This document shows, piece after piece, positions 17,604-27,109 of a DNA stretch of 64,000 nt. Made by a program: the position numbers and the translations under genes. The DNA lies in NCBI GenBank assembly GCA_015485495.1, contig WFTL01000179.1, positions 1 through 64,000 of the forward strand. Reading direction: 5' to 3'. Numbering within the stretch: the first letter of the stretch is position 1; each line of letters starts with the position of its first letter. The DNA comes from Planctomycetaceae bacterium (GTDB taxonomy: Bacteria; Planctomycetota; Planctomycetia; Planctomycetales; Planctomycetaceae). Below the pieces are notes generated by a model. It had not been told where the DNA came from. It saw only the letters and a list, made by a program, of their open reading frames with translations, and did no database searches.

Positions 17604-18469
17604 GTCGTCTCCGAACACACAGAACGGCCGGCCGCCGCGCCGCAGCTTCCGGAAACACCGGTTCCCACAGGACGCAGGACGAAAAAGTGGTTGGTGAGCT
17701 GAGGAAAACGGACATGCAGAATCTTTGGAAGATCGGCGATCCACGGATAGCCGACCCGGAGCATGCGGTAGACGCACTGGCCGGCCAGAGACGTCATCAG
17801 ACGGCCGGCCGGCACAGCCGCCTTCCACTTCTTCATGAATTCGCATCCCATCTGCAGCACGATATACGGAGTGTTCCGCTGAATCGCTTCCACCCGCAGG
17901 TCGCTTTGAGCGAACAGACGGGTGTACAGAGGCACCGATCGGTACGCGGCCTGATAGTCGCCGTCACGAATCACAGCTCCCCGGCGCACCGTCGTTTCCC
18001 GGCACACGATCATGCCGCCCGGTGCCAGATGGTCCGACAGACGGTGCAGCAGAGTCACCACATCCGGTTCGTTCAGATACATCAGCAGTCCGCCCAGAAA
18101 AATGAGTTCGTACTGTTCTTCAGGTTCGAACTGCAGAACATTCTTCTGCACGGCCGTGATGCGCGGATGCCCTGCACACCGCTGCTGCAGCGCGGCATAC
18201 AAAGACGGACTGGCTTCGACAGCATCCACTTTCGCGAACCGTCCGGCAAACTCTTCGGCCCAGCACCCCGTGCCGCTGCCCAGATCGAGGACGGCCCCGC
18301 ACGAATCGAGCCCTGCCGTCAGCGACCGCACGATGCGTGCTTCCGCCTGAAACCGAAACGTCCCGGCAGATGACGGAAATCCGAAGCCTTCCATCATGGA
18401 CGTCCCCAGTGTCGATGGCCGGACCGTCTGCCAGTAGCGACGGACCTGTTCATAATCCAGTTCTTTCAT
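17600..18469 (-). CDS. Class I SAM-dependent methyltransferase
   Basis: 289 residues. The SAM-binding core is VLDLGSGTGCWAEEFAG near residue 60, with VDAVEASPSLYAAL for the acidic ribose contact and ELIFLGGLLMYL as motif IV. The substrate is unknown. It lies between a phosphocholine-type cytidylyltransferase gene and a CDP-alcohol phosphatidyltransferase whose ATG overlaps this stop. N-methylation of an aminoalcohol headgroup is therefore a reasonable inference, although generic alternatives remain. Confidence 0.82.
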   Translation of the reverse strand: MKELDYEQVRRYWQTVRPSTLGTSMMEGFGFPSSAGTFRFQAEARIVRSLTAGLDSCGAVLDLGSGTGCWAEEFAGRFAKVDAVEASPSLYAALQQRCAGHPRITAVQKNVLQFEPEEQYELIFLGGLLMYLNEPDVVTLLHRLSDHLAPGGMIVCRETTVRRGAVIRDGDYQAAYRSVPLYTRLFAQSDLRVEAIQRNTPYIVLQMGCEFMKKWKAAVPAGRLMTSLAGQCVYRMLRVGYPWIADLPKILHVRFPQLTNHFFVLRPVGTGVSGSCGAAAGRSVCSETT

Positions 18470-18691
18470 CGGTCTGACGAACGAATGTTTCTGCTGATTC
18501 CGTGATTCCCTGACAGCACCGTGCTGCCGCCTGAAACCGCATCTCCCGCCGGCAGGGAACGCTCCCCCCGCCGGCTCCTTTTCCGGACCGCTTCGGCCGT
18601 CCGCCCGGATCAGACAGACGACCGGACGGATCCGCGCGAACCGGTATCGCGTGACGGAGGAACAGCCGTGTTCCCGGCAGGACCGAATGCG

Positions 18692-19477
18692 TCAGGCCGG
18701 AGACGGTGCCCGCGGCCCCGGCCGCCCGAACAGCCGCTCCGCCCTGTGCAGATCGTCGACCGTGTCCACTTCGTACCAGGAATCCGGATCGAAGAACACC
18801 GGTTCCAGATGCAGGCTGCCGTCGGCCACCATTTCGGCGAACACGCTTTCGTAATAATCGCTCACCCGCCCCGACACGACGTGGTGCGTCAGCCGCCGAA
18901 CGATCCGTGCCCAGGAAGACAGCGACAGGCTGTACATGTTGACGGTTTTGTATTCCACACTGTTCGGCGGCGGATGCCGGACCATCCCCGGCAGATGAAA
19001 GCGGCGGACCCGCTGCAGCCGATCGATTGAGACGGTCGTGCCGTTCATCCAGGATCGCAGCGGCGACACGGCCATGCGGTCCGGCTGCTGAAGCAGTTTC
19101 AGCAGGTGCGCATCGAACAGCAGATCCGATTCGAGCAGCAGAAACGGCTGCCGAATCGCCTCACGGGCCAGCCACAGCGAATACAGATTGTTCGTCGTGC
19201 GGTAACGGGCGTTGACAACATAGTCGACAGCCAGCGGCCCCCGGCAGCCTTCCAGAAACGCGCGGATGCGGTGTTCCAGATACCCCACCACAACGATGAG
19301 GCGTTCAAATCCGTGGTCATTCAGGGCGTTCACCAGGCGTTCCAGAATCGGAACACCCCCGACTTCCGTCAGGCATTTCGGGTGATTGCGTGTCAGAGGC
19401 TGCAGCCGGCAGCCGCTGCCGGCTGCCAGCAGCACGGCCGTCGACACGGGCGACGGGTCAGAACAGGTGTCCATCAT
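18692..19477 (-). CDS. Sugar/alcohol-phosphate nucleotidyltransferase (LicC/PntC-like)
   Basis: 262 residues. The nucleotidyltransferase signature AVLLAAGSGCRLQPLTRNHPKCL is at the N-terminus, with VGGVPILERL following. The TNNLYSLWLA segment and the later EYKTVNMYSLS segment are reminiscent of CTP:phosphocholine (LicC) and CTP:2-aminoethylphosphonate (PntC) cytidylyltransferases. LESDLLFD gives the metal-binding Asp. The start is one of two adjacent ATGs (19474/19477), because upstream sequence lacks motif content. It is probably the first step of the three-gene headgroup set, although 222 bases separate it from the methyltransferase. Confidence 0.8.
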   Translation of the reverse strand: MMDTCSDPSPVSTAVLLAAGSGCRLQPLTRNHPKCLTEVGGVPILERLVNALNDHGFERLIVVVGYLEHRIRAFLEGCRGPLAVDYVVNARYRTTNNLYSLWLAREAIRQPFLLLESDLLFDAHLLKLLQQPDRMAVSPLRSWMNGTTVSIDRLQRVRRFHLPGMVRHPPPNSVEYKTVNMYSLSLSSWARIVRRLTHHVVSGRVSDYYESVFAEMVADGSLHLEPVFFDPDSWYEVDTVDDLHRAERLFGRPGPRAPSPA

Positions 19478-19872
19478 CGGCGAATCTGAATCCAGACGGT
19501 TTCCTGCAGACGCCCGGGTTCCGTCGCAGACCGACACACGTCCGCGACAACAGACCATCTGCAGAAGGTCCAACTGGCCGCCGAGATGCGGAGCGCTCAA
19601 TCGCCGTCGCCTTTCGATGACCAGCAAAAAACAACGGTTGTCTCCATTGTAATCGTGTCCCGGCAGCAGACAAATCCGTTCGTACTCCGGTTTCCCATCC
19701 GACCGCCGGTTCCCCATCCGACCGGGTGCTTCCGGGCGGAACTGCCTGCGTGCCGCCGGATATCCGGTCTTCCCGCTTCCCACAGGTCCGGCTCGCCGTA
19801 CCAGCTTTTCCGATGCCGTCTGCTGCGTCTGCCGGTCTGCTGATGACGGCAGGCGGGGCCGTGAAGCAGCCG
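19478..19872. other. Intergenic region without visible gene
   Basis: About 395 bases between two minus-strand genes. It should hold the promoter of the nucleotidyltransferase set. No coding frame, strong terminator hairpin or repeat was recognised. Confidence 0.4.
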
Positions 19873-20367
19873 TCATCTGGCCTCGCTGCGGGCCGATTCC
19901 GACGGCCCGTCCGCGAAGGCTTCGAACCGCTTCCGATAGTCCGCCGGAATCTCAATGGATTCGAACGGATGCCCGGGACGGAAACGGCAACAGGCCGTTT
20001 TCAGTGTCCCCCGGGCCACCGGAAGATCTCCCCGGAAAAATTCCACGTCGTACGTCATGGATTTCACGCCGATCCGCTGAATCGTCAGCACGACGGTCAC
20101 TTCGTCTTCGAACTTCGCCGGCGCCAGAAACCGACACGACGCCGACACACGAGGGAAACCGATCGTGCTGCCGTCCTCCTGATGATCAGAAACGGTCAGT
20201 CCCAGTGACCGGAGGAACGCGTGTTCGGCCTGTTCCATCCAGATGTAGAACCGGGAAAAGTGCACGATCCCCGCCATGTCCGTTTCACAGAACTCCACGA
20301 TGCGTGTCATGGAAAACGACGATCCCACAGCGACTCCTCTCGCAGATTCCGGTTCCTGTTGCCGCAT
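19873..20367 (-). CDS. Acyl-CoA thioesterase, 4HBT/YbgC family
   Basis: 164 residues with the hotdog thioesterase signature EFCETDMAGIVHFSRFYIWMEQAEHAFL. The Asp in ETDMAG is the catalytic carboxylate and the following helix is the classic hotdog helix. The ATG at 20367 follows GGATGGGG, and longer versions of the frame are unsupported. The enzyme hydrolyses acyl-CoA or acyl-ACP thioesters, and substrate chain type is not readable. It is divergent from the acyltransferase gene. Confidence 0.87.
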   Translation of the reverse strand: MRQQEPESARGVAVGSSFSMTRIVEFCETDMAGIVHFSRFYIWMEQAEHAFLRSLGLTVSDHQEDGSTIGFPRVSASCRFLAPAKFEDEVTVVLTIQRIGVKSMTYDVEFFRGDLPVARGTLKTACCRFRPGHPFESIEIPADYRKRFEAFADGPSESARSEAR

Positions 20368-20639
20368 CACCCCATCCGATCTGTTCACATTCAGACCTGT
20401 TCCCGACGTGCAACGCACCATACGGCCCGCTCCGACACCGATCAACAGGGGCAGACATCGGATGAACCGGCACCCGCATTCCGCACCTTCATCCGGTTTC
20501 CGGAGGAAATCGGCCCGGGCGCCGCACGAAACGGGCGCCCGCATGGGAATTCCCGACCTATGGTGCATCAGAAGCGTTCCGTCGGAACCATGGAACCGGT
20601 TCCGACGGAAGGATTGTGACGCCTGTACGGGATCTGACG

Positions 20640-21806
20640 ATGACGGCACTGCTCGCACCCGCTCCGGAACCGCGTTCCGACACTCGCAGCGGAAAACTGC
20701 CGAACCAGACAGGAAATGCAGCGGCCGAAGACCGTTCTTCCGGACGCGTCGCCTGGGTGGATGCGGCCAAAGGGATCTGCATCATCTTCGTGGTGATGAT
20801 GCACACGGTGCGCGGCATCGAAACAACGTGCGGGGAATACGGATACCTGCACCTGGTCGTGGCTTTCGCCGCCCCGTTCCGAATGCCCGATTTCTTTTTG
20901 ATTTCCGGTCTGTTCCTGTCACGTGTCGTCGTCCGGGACCGCCGCCGGTTCATCGATCGGCGGGTTCTGCATTTCGCTTACTTCTACTGTCTGTGGGTGA
21001 GCATCCAGTTTCTGTTCCGGGCTCCAGGCCTGGTCCAGGAGATCGGAACGGCCGGAACGATCCGGCAGTATCTGCAGTCGTTCATCCACCCCTACGGCAC
21101 TCTGTGGTTCATCTACATGCTGCCGATCTTCGCGATCACCGCGCGGCTGGCATGGAAAGCATCCATTCCGCACTGGGTGATGCTGGCCGGAGCGGCCGCT
21201 TTGCAGATGGCCCCCATTCACACCGAAAACGTCCTCATCGATTCCTTTGCCGAGCGGTTCGTATTCTTCTATGCGGGCTATGCACTGGCTCCCTGGATCT
21301 TCCGCTTCGCCGGGTGGATCGAACAGCACACGCGCGGAGCATTGCTGATTCTGGGGACGTGGGCCGTGATCAACGGACTGCTCGTGTTTCAGGGCGGGTA
21401 TGCCGCAGCACCGGCCGTGGTCACTCCGGGGTATGCCGACCTGCCCGGTGTCAGTCTGCTTCTGGGATTTTTCGGAGCGGTGGCGATTGCCAGCCTGGCC
21501 GCTTTGAGTACGCAGGTGCGTCTGTTTCGGTTTCTGTCGGATCTGGGATCCCGTTCCCTGGTCGTCTACCTGGCGTTCTTTCTGCCGATGGCTCTGGGCC
21601 GAACCGTTCTGCTGAAACTGGGCGTCACGAACGTGGATCTGCTGGCCGTTCTGGTCAATGTGTTCGCCGTGATCGCTCCACTGGCCCTGGACCTGGCAAT
21701 CCGCCGCAGCGGTTACGGAACCTTCCTGTTCACACGTCCGTCCTGGGCACGCCTGTCAGCCCCGGACGGCTGCCGAACCGTTTCTGCCGCGGGTGGTTCT
21801 GCGTGA
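20640..21806 (+). CDS. Acyltransferase-3 family membrane protein
   Basis: 388 residues with about ten membrane segments. The N-terminal element WVDAAKGICIIFVVMMHT matches the acyltransferase-3 family start (R/D-x2-KGI.I..VV..H), with the conserved His ending the first helix. These proteins O-acylate sugars or lipids of the envelope using cytoplasmic acyl-CoA. The ATG at 20640 is chosen, while a GTG at 20616 behind GGAAGG is an alternative that adds eight residues. The first 40 residues are polar and variable. Confidence 0.85.
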   Translation: MTALLAPAPEPRSDTRSGKLPNQTGNAAAEDRSSGRVAWVDAAKGICIIFVVMMHTVRGIETTCGEYGYLHLVVAFAAPFRMPDFFLISGLFLSRVVVRDRRRFIDRRVLHFAYFYCLWVSIQFLFRAPGLVQEIGTAGTIRQYLQSFIHPYGTLWFIYMLPIFAITARLAWKASIPHWVMLAGAAALQMAPIHTENVLIDSFAERFVFFYAGYALAPWIFRFAGWIEQHTRGALLILGTWAVINGLLVFQGGYAAAPAVVTPGYADLPGVSLLLGFFGAVAIASLAALSTQVRLFRFLSDLGSRSLVVYLAFFLPMALGRTVLLKLGVTNVDLLAVLVNVFAVIAPLALDLAIRRSGYGTFLFTRPSWARLSAPDGCRTVSAAGGSA

Positions 21807-22005
21807 ACAGGGATCCGGTCGCTGCCGCTCCGGGCACCTGTTATGATTTCCGGCGGCCGGACGGATCTGTCATCCGGCATCCGGCCATACGGCGGGCCGC
21901 ATTTCCGGGCTGTCGTTTTCGAATCGGCCGACAGCACGGCCGGGAAGGATGCCCGCCGAAACGCCGTCAGCCCCGCACCGGACATCCCCGCAGGCAGGCA
22001 GCACC

Positions 22006-23181
22006 ATGACAATGTCTTCATCTTTCGCGGATTTTCAGCTGGGCATTTATCAGCGCGGACTGACGGGAGACAGACCGAAGCTGCCGCTGTCGCCGGATGC
22101 TCTGGAAGAACAGGCCCGCACGCGTCTGTCTGAAGAAGCCTGGTGCTACATCGCCGGCGGCGCCGGTTCGGAAATCAGCATGCGGACGAATCGGGAAGCG
22201 TTCGATCGCTGGCAGATCGTTCCCCGCATGCTCCGCGACGTGGCTCAGCGCGATCTCAGCGTGGAACTGTTCGGCACTGTTCTGCCGGCTCCCCTCATCC
22301 TGGCTCCCATCGGAGTGCAGACGCTCGCCTGCCCGGACGGGGAGCAGGAATCGGCGCGGGCGGCGGCTTCTCTGGGCCTGCCGTTCTGTTATTCGTCCGC
22401 GTCCACAGCGTCTCCTGAAGACGTGGCGACCGCCGCGGGAAGCGGACCGCGCTGGTTTCAGCTCTACTGGCCGCGCGACCGGGACATCACCCGCAGTTTC
22501 GTGCAGCGGGCGGAAGCGGCCGGATACACGGCACTGGTGGTCACACTGGACACCCGCATGCTGGCCTGGCGGGAACGCGATCTGGCTCTGGCGTTCCTGC
22601 CTTTTCTGAAAGGGGAAGGCATCGGCCTGTACCTGTCCGATCCGGTCTTCCGCAGCCGGCTGGAACGGCCGCCGGAAGAAGACATGCGGTCCGCGGTGCT
22701 GGCCTGGGCGGGCGGATTCTCCGATCTCAGCCACACCTGGGACGACATCGCCTTCCTGAAGGACTGCACGGACCTGCCTGTCGTTCTGAAAGGCATTCTT
22801 CATCCGGACGATGCCCGGCTGGCTCTGCAGCATGGAGCCGACGGAATCATTGTGTCCAACCACGGTGGTCGGCAGGTCGACGGCAGCATCGGTGCTCTGG
22901 ATGCACTGCCGGCTGTCGTCGATGCGGTCAGCGGCCAGGTTCCGGTCCTGTTCGACAGCGGAATTCGCCGGGGCGCCGACATCTTTCGCGCGGTGGCTCT
23001 GGAAGCCGACGCGGTCCTGCTCGGACGTCCCTGGATGTGGGGGCTGGCTCTGGACGGCGCGGACGGCGTCGTCGAAGTCGTGTCCCGCATTCTGGCGGAC
23101 TTCGATATCACGATGACGTTGTGCGGCTGCCGCTGTCTGAACGATGTGACCGCAGACATGCTTGTGCGGGCCCCGGGCTGA
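22006..23181 (+). CDS. FMN-dependent alpha-hydroxy-acid oxidase (lactate 2-monooxygenase-like)
   Basis: 391 residues of the glycolate-oxidase/lactate-monooxygenase fold. Visible are AWCYIAGGAGSE near the start, PIGVQTLACPDGE, FQLYWPRD (active-site Tyr), PVVLKGIL (Lys contacting FMN), SNHGGRQVDG (catalytic His and Arg) and FDSGIRRGADIFRA (phosphate loop). It oxidises L-2-hydroxy acids to keto acids, or decarboxylates oxidatively as lactate monooxygenase does. The start at 22006 has an AGGCAGG upstream. Confidence 0.9.
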   Translation: MTMSSSFADFQLGIYQRGLTGDRPKLPLSPDALEEQARTRLSEEAWCYIAGGAGSEISMRTNREAFDRWQIVPRMLRDVAQRDLSVELFGTVLPAPLILAPIGVQTLACPDGEQESARAAASLGLPFCYSSASTASPEDVATAAGSGPRWFQLYWPRDRDITRSFVQRAEAAGYTALVVTLDTRMLAWRERDLALAFLPFLKGEGIGLYLSDPVFRSRLERPPEEDMRSAVLAWAGGFSDLSHTWDDIAFLKDCTDLPVVLKGILHPDDARLALQHGADGIIVSNHGGRQVDGSIGALDALPAVVDAVSGQVPVLFDSGIRRGADIFRAVALEADAVLLGRPWMWGLALDGADGVVEVVSRILADFDITMTLCGCRCLNDVTADMLVRAPG

Positions 23182-23421
23182 CCGGAATCCGCAGAGGCCG
23201 CGAACCGGAGGTGGACGTTCTTTTCCGGACTGTATTGAATGGCGCCGAACGGCCGAACGGCCCCTCGCCTCGGTCGCATTGGACTCCGCCCGCGCCGCCC
23301 TCTACGCTGTCCTCACACTCAGCCGCCCGGACCGGCCGAAGCGGCCTGCGGTGTCGACCAGCGGCTCCTTCCGCGGTCCTGTCAGCGGCACCGGTCGCCT
23401 TTCTCTCCCGAACCATCGACG

Positions 23422-24336
23422 ATGACTTCTTCCGCTGTTTCGCCTGCTGCCTGCCGTCCTGACCGTCACTCCACCGGACTGCCCCGTCTGGATGCCGCTC
23501 TGGGCGGTGGGCTCATTCCGGGAACACTCACCGTTCTGGTCGGGGCCACGGGCATCGGCAAAACGCAGCTCAGTCTCAGCTACTGCCAGGCCGGCCGGCA
23601 GCAGGAAGGCGAACGAGGCATCATTTTCGACCTGACGACGCGCGGGGATTCTCAGAACCAGGCCGAGTATGCCCGGCGCATGTTCGACTGGACGCTGACA
23701 GCCCGGTCGCCGGATCAGCCGGCGGATCCGGACCGCGTCTGGGACGCCGACCATGCCCGGGTCGATTACCTGCACGCGTTCGACCGGTCCGGCCGCCGCG
23801 TGACCATCGACGACATGTCACCGGAACAGTGGCAGGAATTCCGGTCGGATTTCATGAGGCGGCTGGACCGCACCATCGCCTTCTTTTACGGAAACTTCGT
23901 TCACGGAGTCCGCCGTGTGGTCGTGGACGGCGTGGAACCCACCGAACGCGATTCCGACTCATTCCAGTTCCATCTTTTCGATTATGTGTATCATCAGATT
24001 CTCAGAAAAGAACATGACTGGGTGGCGCGTGATCTTTTCCGGGTGGGTTACCGCGCGGCAGAAGAAACGGTCCGGCAGCATGCGTACGATTCCGACAGCA
24101 TCAGCGGACTGCTGGCCTGGACGTGCCATGAAGTCATGCTGGACGATCTGATCGAACGCCCTGTCCGATCGGGCGATGTTCTGACCAATGCCAACACCAT
24201 CATCCTGATGGGCCGCACACGAACACAGAACCGAATCGGCCGCGCCCTTTACGTGGCCAAGCATCGCGGCAGTGCGTGCGAAGAAACCATTCTTCCCTAC
24301 ACCATCACCGAATCAGGAATCCGTTTTGACGACTGA
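23422..24336 (+). CDS. KaiC/RecA-superfamily ATPase
   Basis: 304 residues. Walker A is GATGIGKT at 41-48, preceded by the KaiC-type entry STGLPRLDAALGGGLIPGTLTVLVG. Walker B is likely RRVVVDGVEP. Unlike KaiC there is a single ATPase domain and no obvious second catalytic motif. The 3' end overlaps the hemE start region by 11 bases, so it is probably translated together with hemE and hemY, yet no role in haem synthesis is known for such proteins. Function is unassigned. Confidence 0.75.
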   Translation: MTSSAVSPAACRPDRHSTGLPRLDAALGGGLIPGTLTVLVGATGIGKTQLSLSYCQAGRQQEGERGIIFDLTTRGDSQNQAEYARRMFDWTLTARSPDQPADPDRVWDADHARVDYLHAFDRSGRRVTIDDMSPEQWQEFRSDFMRRLDRTIAFFYGNFVHGVRRVVVDGVEPTERDSDSFQFHLFDYVYHQILRKEHDWVARDLFRVGYRAAEETVRQHAYDSDSISGLLAWTCHEVMLDDLIERPVRSGDVLTNANTIILMGRTRTQNRIGRALYVAKHRGSACEETILPYTITESGIRFDD

Positions 24337-25396
24337 CCCTGCTGCCTGTGCCGCTTCCGATCCTCCCGCCTGGCAGAACGGCCCTTTCATGAAGGCTGTG
24401 CGCCGGGAACCGGCTTCGGTCACGCCGGTCTGGATCATGAGGCAGGCGGGACGTTATCTGCCCGAGTACATGGACGTGCGCCGCCGGGTAACGTTTCTCG
24501 AACTGTGCACGACTCCGGAACTGGCCTGTGAGGTCACCGTGACCGCTCAGCAGGTTCTGAATGTCGATGCCGCCATTTTGTTCGCCGATCTGCTGCCGAT
24601 GCTGCAGCCGATGGGAATGGAGCTGGAATACGTTCAGGGAGAAGGCCCCGTGATTCACAATCCGCTGCGGGAACCGGCAGATGCCGATCGCCTGCAGCCG
24701 CTGGAATCGACGGAACCTCTGCACTACGTGTTCGACGCCGTTCGCCTCATTCGGCGCGCCCTGCCGACCGACATCCCCCTGCTCGGATTCGCCGGCGCCC
24801 CCTTCACACTGGCATCGTACTGCATCGAAGGCGGCGGGTCCGGCCGGCATGTGGCCACCCGATCGTTCATGAACAGCGATCCCGGCGCCTGGGAAACGCT
24901 GATGCGGTGTCTTTCGGATGCCGTGATCATTTATCTGCGGGAACAGATCCGCAGCGGCTGTCAGGCCGTTCAGCTTTTCGACAGCTGGGCCGGCTGTCTG
25001 TCGCCGTCCGACTACCGCCGCTGCGTGCTGCCGTGGACGAAACGGGTGATCGACGCGGTCTGCCGGGACGCACCGGTCATCAGCTTTCTCACCGGCAATC
25101 CGGCTCTGCTGCCCGCTCAGCGGGATGCCGGCGGTCAGGTCATTGGAATCGACTGGCGTATGGATCTGGATGACGCCTGGAAGATCATCGGTCCGGACAG
25201 AGCCGTTCAGGGAAACCTGGATCCGGCCGCCCTGTACACCGATCTGCCGGTTCTGAAGCAGCTCGTCCGGCGCGTTCTGGATCAGGCCGGAGGACGGCCG
25301 GGACACATTTTCAATCTGGGCCATGGTGTGATGCCCGACATGAATCCCGATCACGTCAAAGCGGTCGTCGACTGCGTTCATGATGCCGGAACATGA
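24326..25396 (+). CDS. hemE: Uroporphyrinogen decarboxylase
   Basis: About 356 residues. The catalytic signature PVWIMRQAGRYLPEY is near residue 35, with FADLLPM, GFAGAPFTLASYCIEGG, FDSWAG and the C-terminal FNLGHGVMPD all conserved. The enzyme removes four acetate carboxyls from uroporphyrinogen III. The TTG at 24326 is preferred because AGGA sits seven bases ahead and it keeps the usual NGPFMKA N-terminal stretch. The ATG at 24389 would trim it. It overlaps the KaiC-like gene by 11 bases and hemY by 4 bases (ATGA). Confidence 0.95.
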   Translation: MTTDPAACAASDPPAWQNGPFMKAVRREPASVTPVWIMRQAGRYLPEYMDVRRRVTFLELCTTPELACEVTVTAQQVLNVDAAILFADLLPMLQPMGMELEYVQGEGPVIHNPLREPADADRLQPLESTEPLHYVFDAVRLIRRALPTDIPLLGFAGAPFTLASYCIEGGGSGRHVATRSFMNSDPGAWETLMRCLSDAVIIYLREQIRSGCQAVQLFDSWAGCLSPSDYRRCVLPWTKRVIDAVCRDAPVISFLTGNPALLPAQRDAGGQVIGIDWRMDLDDAWKIIGPDRAVQGNLDPAALYTDLPVLKQLVRRVLDQAGGRPGHIFNLGHGVMPDMNPDHVKAVVDCVHDAGT

Positions 25397-26895
25397 TGGC
25401 GGCCTTTTCCTCAGCACAACCGAACAGTTCCACAGCACAGCCGGACGGCTTTCCCCGCGTGGGCATTGTGGGGGCCGGAATCACGGGGCTGAGTGCCGCG
25501 CTGCGTCTGCTGAAGCAGCACCCGCGTCTGCATGTGGATGTGTTCGAAGCCTCCGACCGCGCCGGCGGAACCATTGAAACAGAACACCGGGACGGATTTC
25601 TGATCGAACACGGACCGGATTCGTTCATCACCACGCGACCGGGAGGTCTGGAACTTTGCCGCGACCTGGGCATCACTGAGGAACTGATCGGTACCTGCAG
25701 CGACTGCCGCCGATCCCTGGTGCTTCGAAACGGCCGGCCGCTTCCTGTCCCCGAAGGGTTCATGCTCATGGCGCCGCAGCGTCTGAGCAGCATTCTCACG
25801 ACGCCGGTTCTGTCTCTGCGCGGCCGTCTGCGGCTGCTGGCGGAAGTCTTCCAGCCGCGCGGGCCTGCCGGGACCGATGAAACCCTGGCCTCCTTCGTAC
25901 GCCGCCGCTTCGGGCAGGAAGCCTTCGATCGGCTGGTCCAGCCGCTCATCGGCGGCATCTACACGTCCGATCCGGAAAAACTGAGTCTCCAGGCGACGCT
26001 GCCGCGTTTTCCGGACATGGAGCAGCAGTTCGGAAGCGTGATTCGCGGGACTCTGAAGAATCGCTTCGCAGCACGCAGTGAAACGTCCGATGGCAGCGGA
26101 GCCCGCTATGGACTGTTCGTCACACACCGCGACGGACTGTCCGCCCTCATCGATCGGCTCGTGGATGCACTGAACCGCACCGGACGCTGTCGGCTGCATC
26201 TGAACTGTCCGGTCGGCGGTATCACACCAGTCGACGACAGCCGCACCCCGTGGCAGATCAGCTTCCGCCGCGATGCGACTCCGCAGCGTTTCAGCGGCCT
26301 GATCGTGACGACACCCGCGTGGATCGCCGGTGAACTGACAGCGTCACTGGACGACCGGCTCAGCGGTCTGCTGCGGGACATCGAATATGCGTCCACGGCC
26401 ATCGTGACATCGACCCATCGTCTGGACGAGTTCGAACATCCGCTGGACGCCTTCGGACTGGTCATTCCGATCATCGAAGGTCGCGATGTTCTGGCGATTT
26501 CGTTTTCCAGCAGAAAGTTTCCTCATCGGGCACCGGATGGTCATGTGGTGCTCCGAACCTTCGTGGGCGGAGCGACGCAGCCGGAACTTCTGGACCTGTC
26601 CGATGATCAGATTCTGGAACGGGTGCAGAAGGAAATGCGATCCCTGCTGGGTCTGAAAACGACGCTCCGGTCGGCCGATGTGTGGCGGCATCTGCGGGCC
26701 ATGCCGCAGTACCACGTCGGCCACCGCGACCGGATCGCCGCTGTGGAACAGCGCATGCAGGCACACGGCGGCCTGGAACTGGCCGGCAATGCGTACGCCG
26801 GTGTCGGTCTGCCCGACTGCATCACCAGCGCACGCCAGGCCGCCGACCGTCTGCTGAAAGACGAATCGCTGACACGTCTGGCGGCTTCCGTGTGA
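25393..26895 (+). CDS. hemY: Protoporphyrinogen/coproporphyrinogen oxidase (HemY type)
   Basis: 500 residues. The FAD dinucleotide-binding motif is VGIVGAGITGLSAALRL near residue 23, with EASDRAGGTIET, the family-typical EHGPDSFIT, and the C-terminal FAD-contact region ELAGNAYAGVGLPDCITSARQAAD. It oxidises coproporphyrinogen III or protoporphyrinogen IX to the porphyrin with O2. Its ATG overlaps the hemE stop by 4 bases, indicating coupling. Which porphyrinogen is used cannot be told without the rest of the pathway. Confidence 0.92.
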   Translation: MMAAFSSAQPNSSTAQPDGFPRVGIVGAGITGLSAALRLLKQHPRLHVDVFEASDRAGGTIETEHRDGFLIEHGPDSFITTRPGGLELCRDLGITEELIGTCSDCRRSLVLRNGRPLPVPEGFMLMAPQRLSSILTTPVLSLRGRLRLLAEVFQPRGPAGTDETLASFVRRRFGQEAFDRLVQPLIGGIYTSDPEKLSLQATLPRFPDMEQQFGSVIRGTLKNRFAARSETSDGSGARYGLFVTHRDGLSALIDRLVDALNRTGRCRLHLNCPVGGITPVDDSRTPWQISFRRDATPQRFSGLIVTTPAWIAGELTASLDDRLSGLLRDIEYASTAIVTSTHRLDEFEHPLDAFGLVIPIIEGRDVLAISFSSRKFPHRAPDGHVVLRTFVGGATQPELLDLSDDQILERVQKEMRSLLGLKTTLRSADVWRHLRAMPQYHVGHRDRIAAVEQRMQAHGGLELAGNAYAGVGLPDCITSARQAADRLLKDESLTRLAASV

Positions 26896-27109
26896 ACCAT
26901 CCCACAGACACGTTTCCGAAACCGACGGAAGCTGCCCCGATCGTAACGATTCTGGCGATTGTACCGGGCCCGGTGTCGACGGCACCGATCCGCCCCGTCT
27001 GTTCGCATCATTGAATCCGGTTCCGAACGACGATGAGAATTCCATGAGTTCTCCGGGATGCCCAGGTGTGCGGCCTTCCCGGTCTCTCGGCACGGACGCG
27101 GCGGTTTCC

